In this document: positions 35,701-38,181 of the stretch, piece after piece | Layout of the letters: the number at the start of each line of letters is the position of its first letter | Numbering within the stretch: the first letter of the stretch is position 1 | Assembly: GCA_964607705.1 (NCBI GenBank) | Contig: CAZSLI010000023.1 | Location: forward strand, 1 to 38,181 | DNA: 38,181 bases | DNA from: CAZSLI01 sp964607705 | Lineage (GTDB): Bacteria > Actinomycetota > Coriobacteriia > Anaerosomatales > PHET01 | Reading direction: 5' to 3' | Position numbers and translations under genes: made by a program | Notes under the pieces: model-generated | Told to the model about the DNA's origin: nothing | Databases searched by the model: none | What the model saw: the letters and a program-made list of their open reading frames with translations, nothing else

Positions 35701-36171
35701 TGGTCCGGCTTCTCCAACGGCACTCACACGCTTACCGTCTACGTCGCAGACCACGTCGGCCATGTCACGGCCGAGAGCAAGACCATCGTCCTCGACAAGA
35801 CGCCCCCGGTCATGACGTTCGTGTCCGCCGGCCCCACGCCGTTCTACCCGCGCAAGCACGACGGCTACCGGGACAACTTCATCGTGAAGGCCCGCTCGAA
35901 CGAGGTCGCCACTGCGAAGCTGACGATCAAGGATTCCACGGGCAAGGTATGGCGTACGGTAACCAAGTCGGTACCCGCGGGTGTCACCTCGAGCGTGTAC
36001 TGGAACGGCCACAGCACCACCGGAGCCATGAAGGCGGGAACCTTCCGCTGGACGCTCCAGATGGTGGACGCTTGCGGCAACGTTTCGGCTGCGCGCTCGG
36101 GCACCACGTCGATCCGCTACTACCAAGTCGTGCGTACGAGCGCGAGCACGGTGCGCATCGTTCAGCGCTAG
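29797..36171 (+). CDS. Giant secreted multidomain repeat protein (Ig/FN3-like modules, FlgD-like C-terminus)
   Basis: A 2124-aa exported protein from ATG 29797 (AAGGGGG ribosome site). A signal peptide covers residues 1-41 (basic start, LALVAGMLLISVPASAFA). The body alternates two composite units, here B0-A1-B1-A2-B2. Every unit has an unrecognised leading module (DPTELLYLVDR, YYSS, GVYLS, VEGLWYLHA), a YGVDLTxP-xxV-WLDQSRVVIRW module and an FN3-like stretch (SVTVEDLTPGAHSIYVTAVD). One Ig-like domain follows in A units, usually two in B. Gly/Pro linkers precede B1 and B2. Residues ~2004-2124 form a FlgD-like Ig domain. No LPXTG, S-layer-homology or membrane anchor is seen, so it is either released or held non-covalently. 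Probably surface or matrix related; ligand unknown. Confidence 0.85.
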   Translation: MRSLVRTRALTRRLASTAGKAIRLALVAGMLLISVPASAFANIYEMPSPMGSSPTNPGIPGQYSSSWREGWGNSTLPNFKLGIPQPDPGQPAILGGFYYTTRPSNDATIYSDLWADAHMAPISSPGLWDLYVDIPSEVTNAQPGDLFNRWFEAPFSPWVPAVVPDRAYEGPFQTMIQYYAQNTTDAAFGGFRYGIDVTPPEKVDGLVAIPGFGVAAPTGWLTQSRVVLKWNDKVYDRLAGTGYFEAFIDGVPYPSSGSDSSRRVYDLKEHYPGYGTSIPTKREMTIEDLPAGSHQIQVRAVDRATNAGPLSEPVTIKVDPDIPTIGITSPRVDGEYLGAKPQLSASTTDMAGVQYVNFKVARESSPGVVIHSETDTVAPFNATVDLSAPAYADGSSYIVTASTADMAGRTNYTTKTFRIEKKPTIKVVAPSSAEVLPSLAAYQVQAEDKTSIAAVDVTIDGVPAKHFVPTGDMTSALVTGFKSLGAGVHTLVATVTNTSSGVASQTVSFSVDPTLRPVLADYTTTVDGTTAKSASTSWTNRPVLDFNAALDSVVDPTEVLYAIDRQPMTVVDPSDPNAYYASSNVAENTTLFHGTVDLLGVYLSDMMNLDGNSQLPGAVSSPLEGLWYTHALVRNASSQAGPLLHTVYGVDLTSPAAVTGVGAFTSASAVTTTSAWLDQTRIVIRWDGAQYDSLSGVNHYNVYVDGELATGDAGVSYEHGRARMALTLEDLAPGAHDVTVSAVDEAGNEGAKSAPVTVRVKSTPSIFINSPASVGTTITSPSPLRARVTDVSGIQRVEFSIDGSLVYTFYPTASERYAMNCNMFSALQTGSYTLRIDAYSVSGPSTTAIRAFNVDTSLPGEENPDPGNGGGGPVVTPSFRWYNTAFPTFTAKPSVQPTDPTELLYLVDRAPNTGIDPTNPNGYYTSFRIADTTSYLNGVIDQWGVYLSDPTTLDGALYLGSRVTQPVEGLWYLHATLRNALGEGSPEVTHVSYGVDLTRPDTVGGVGIYSSNTAVTPVGNAWLNQSRAVVRWSGAEVDQLSGTKYFKVYVDGAAIGGEERIGFQAGRPTMSLTIEDLLPGRHTVQVSAVDVAGNESDLSAPASANVDIDAPRIALTSPAADGEHVSALPHVSAEASDNAGVEDVTFTIARQSAPGVPVATTVDAEAPYEADLDLTSPAFADGSSYVVSATARDLSGRTSVQSHTVVLDKRPEAQILSPVQDSDQPQLVALKALATDDIQIASVDLRVDGNLVRHYVPTATDDKAAIVTELTRLAAGAHVFTATVTNTAGGVSIDTVTFDVDANLRPASTMPYATGALEGVANTWYEASWQNHAELDFNQELGSVTDPTEVLYLVNRTPMQGIDATNPNAYYSSSNIADNATLYSNTIDLLGVYLSNPGAFAGSLQFPGSVTSPLEGLWYTHALVRNALAEAGPITHSVYGVDMTAPTQVGGVQAFTDNVTAVPATQWLDQSRVVVRWNGGQYDALSGVAFYNVYVDGQLLGGENARVAYEHNRARMAVTLEDLAPGFHKVEVTAVDNALNEGPRSAPFTVRIKSTPTIRITAPASDDVTVTTPAPLRATIADPSGFTSVVFSIDGQPVQTFYPASAETTVMVCSAYAPLQTGSYNFTVTANSASGNTATASRPFNVDSTLPPEIDPGNGGGNGGGTPNVTPTFTWFNTEFPTFTAKPSDAPTDPTELLYLVDRSSGTVIDGSDPNSYYSSFRITDSTTYVNGLVDQRGVLRSNPVAFDGVLQLGSARIADPVEGMWYLHALFRNAQGESSPMAHVAYGVDLTRPIPVTGVQVFSSASSVTPLDTSWIDQSRVVIRWDGTERDALSGTKYYRVFIDGKPLVQEGGEEIGFQTGRATMSVTVEDLTPGAHSIYVTAVDRAGNESVPSNAASANLDFDTPTVAITAPVGDPGVVGLSSTLAATANDEVAVRYVNFRVDGTSVGTYWPTGLQTSATAKVQPDWSGFSNGTHTLTVYVADHVGHVTAESKTIVLDKTPPVMTFVSAGPTPFYPRKHDGYRDNFIVKARSNEVATAKLTIKDSTGKVWRTVTKSVPAGVTSSVYWNGHSTTGAMKAGTFRWTLQMVDACGNVSAARSGTTSIRYYQVVRTSASTVRIVQR
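31360..33720 (+). repeat. Super-repeat copy 1 (units A1+B1) inside the giant protein gene
   Basis: Encodes residues ~522-1308. Unit A1 starts near 31360 and ends in a DPGNGGGG linker near 32400. Unit B1 runs from about 32428 to 33720. The shared YGVD-T-P landmark lies at 31738 in A1 and 32773 in B1. Confidence 0.75.
33721..35800 (+). repeat. Super-repeat copy 2 (units A2+B2) inside the giant protein gene
   Basis: Encodes residues ~1309-2001. The YGVD landmark is at 34111 in A2, 2373 bases after A1, and at 35155 in B2, 2382 bases after B1: a period of 791-794 codons. B2 is shorter than B0 and B1 because it holds one Ig-like domain instead of two. Alignment suggests loss or fusion of one Ig domain before the FlgD-like end. 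Confidence 0.75.
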
Positions 36172-36191
36172 CAGCACATTCTCGGCACATG

Positions 36192-36225
36192 ACGAGGCCG
36201 GCTCCCGAAAGGGTGCCGGCCTCGT
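36192..36225. terminator. Strong hairpin between the giant protein gene and rnpB
   Basis: ACGAGGCCGGC (36192-36202) pairs with GCCGGCCTCGT (36215-36225), an 11-bp perfect stem. Inside it CCC-GAAA-GGG makes an inner stem with a GNRA tetraloop after a T-T mismatch. It lies 20 bases past the giant gene stop and 13 bases past the 3' end of rnpB, so it probably serves both convergent transcripts, although T-runs are poor on both sides. Confidence 0.8.
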
Positions 36226-36238
36226 GTCGTTCGAGCGT

Positions 36239-36580
36239 GGAGTGGGCCTGTAAGCGGGGTTCTGTAGTAGACGACCATTTATCTGGGACGCACGTCGCCG
36301 TGCGCCTCAAGCGGACGTACCCGAGCGCGGGCCGGGCAGGCCCATGCCGCTCCTATTCGTCCTTGCTCCGGGTGGGGTTTGCCAAGCCGCCACGTTACCG
36401 TGACGCTGGTGCGCTCTTACCGCACCGTTTCAGCTTTTCTCCCGCTTCAAGAGCGGGGGAGTCTTCTTTTCTGTGGCACTTTCCATCGCGTCGCCGCGCC
36501 CTGCCGTTAGCAGGCACCCTGCCCTGTGGAGCCCCGACTTTCCTCACGCCCTAAGACGCGCGGCCGTCCGGCCCACTCCG
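36239..36580 (-). ncRNA. rnpB: RNase P RNA, bacterial type A
   Basis: Catalytic RNA that trims the 5' leaders of tRNA precursors. Read on the minus strand, the conserved core is present in order: GAGGAAAGTCGGGGCTCC, GCCACAGAAAAGAAGAC, a GCGGTAAGAGCGCACC segment, GCAAACCCCACCCGGAGCAA and finally AGATAAATGGTCGTC with CTACAGAACCCCGCTTACAG. The ends GGAGTGGGCC and GGCCCACTCC close helix P1. Relative to the common consensus, the 5' segment has CGGGG for CCGGG and the 3' segment CCCCG for CCCGG, a compensatory change that keeps pairing. About 342 nt, a normal size. TAGAAT (36587-36592, minus) sits 6-7 bases upstream of the 5' end as a -10. Confidence 0.95.
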
Positions 36581-36586
36581 CAGGTG

Positions 36587-36592
36587 ATTCTA
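36587..36592 (-). promoter_or_regulatory. Candidate -10 element of rnpB
   Basis: TAGAAT on the minus strand lies 6 bases before the predicted rnpB 5' end, the correct distance for a transcription start at the mature end. No good -35 is seen at 16-18 bases upstream, and TTGAAC is present but 23 bases away. Confidence 0.45.
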
Positions 36593-36646
36593 CCAGCGAA
36601 TGGCCCGCCACACGCGTTCAATGCCCCGCCAAGTCCCGCTGGGGGC

Positions 36647-38181
<1,535 letters not shown>

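Noticed and set aside
29797..36171. Giant protein as a sortase-anchored or S-layer protein
   Set aside because: No LPXTG-like motif, hydrophobic C-terminal anchor or SLH repeats; the C-terminus is a FlgD-like Ig domain ending in a short basic stretch.
36177..36236. Hairpin considered as a mobile-element end
   Set aside because: A single stem with a GNRA loop between convergent transcripts, with no transposase or target duplication; terminator is the simpler reading.

Overview
The window is high-GC, tightly packed bacterial chromosome, mostly single-strand (+) operons with GTGA/ATGA start-stop overlaps and many GTG/TTG starts. The order plsC-ispH-DUF512-der-plsY-gpsA, an actinobacterial-type SOS box (GAACATGTGTTC), DUF6504, DtxR-FeoA and DnaE2 point to Actinomycetota, most likely an environmental Coriobacteriia-like lineage. 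That placement is inferred from gene content and order, not from a marker phylogeny. No transposase, integrase, CRISPR array or tRNA was seen.

Layout. (1) 1-6330: membrane lipid and housekeeping operon: plsC 3' end, ispH, a DUF512 radical-SAM-like protein, der, plsY, gpsA, rpe and a 62-aa membrane protein. (2) 6340-10095: FMN riboswitch followed by ribD-ribE-ribBA-ribH and a hairpin terminator; all the dedicated riboflavin enzymes are present. (3) 10329-17164: an Rrf2/IscR-like Fe-S regulator with a palindrome over its own promoter start, iscS, iscU, mnmA (which uses IscS sulfur), then an overlapping run of a PHP phosphatase, a Nif3/DUF34 protein, a DUF164 zinc-ribbon protein, RNase HI and queD. 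(4) 17500-19546: a DtxR/FeoA metalloregulator translationally coupled to a membrane HD-GYP c-di-GMP phosphodiesterase. (5) 19630-26341: DNA damage island: SOS-box promoter, DUF6504 and dnaE2 on +, a small lipoprotein and dinB on -, then nfo on +. (6) 26350-36230: accessory part: an acidic protein of unknown function with a C-terminal four-Cys motif, a ChlI/ChlD-like AAA+-VWA fusion, and a 2124-aa secreted multidomain repeat protein, closed by a strong hairpin. (7) 36239-38181 on -: rnpB and the 3' part of glnS.

How it fits together: regions 1-3 are core metabolism with visible feedback control (FMN riboswitch, Fe-S autoregulation). Region 5 joins a translesion polymerase under LexA-type control to a second Y-family polymerase and an AP endonuclease; no imuA or imuB is visible here. 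Region 6 is the least explained: a metal-chelatase-like ATPase/VWA protein and a giant exported protein built of an alternating module pair with a period of about 790-800 residues, whose leading module I do not recognise.
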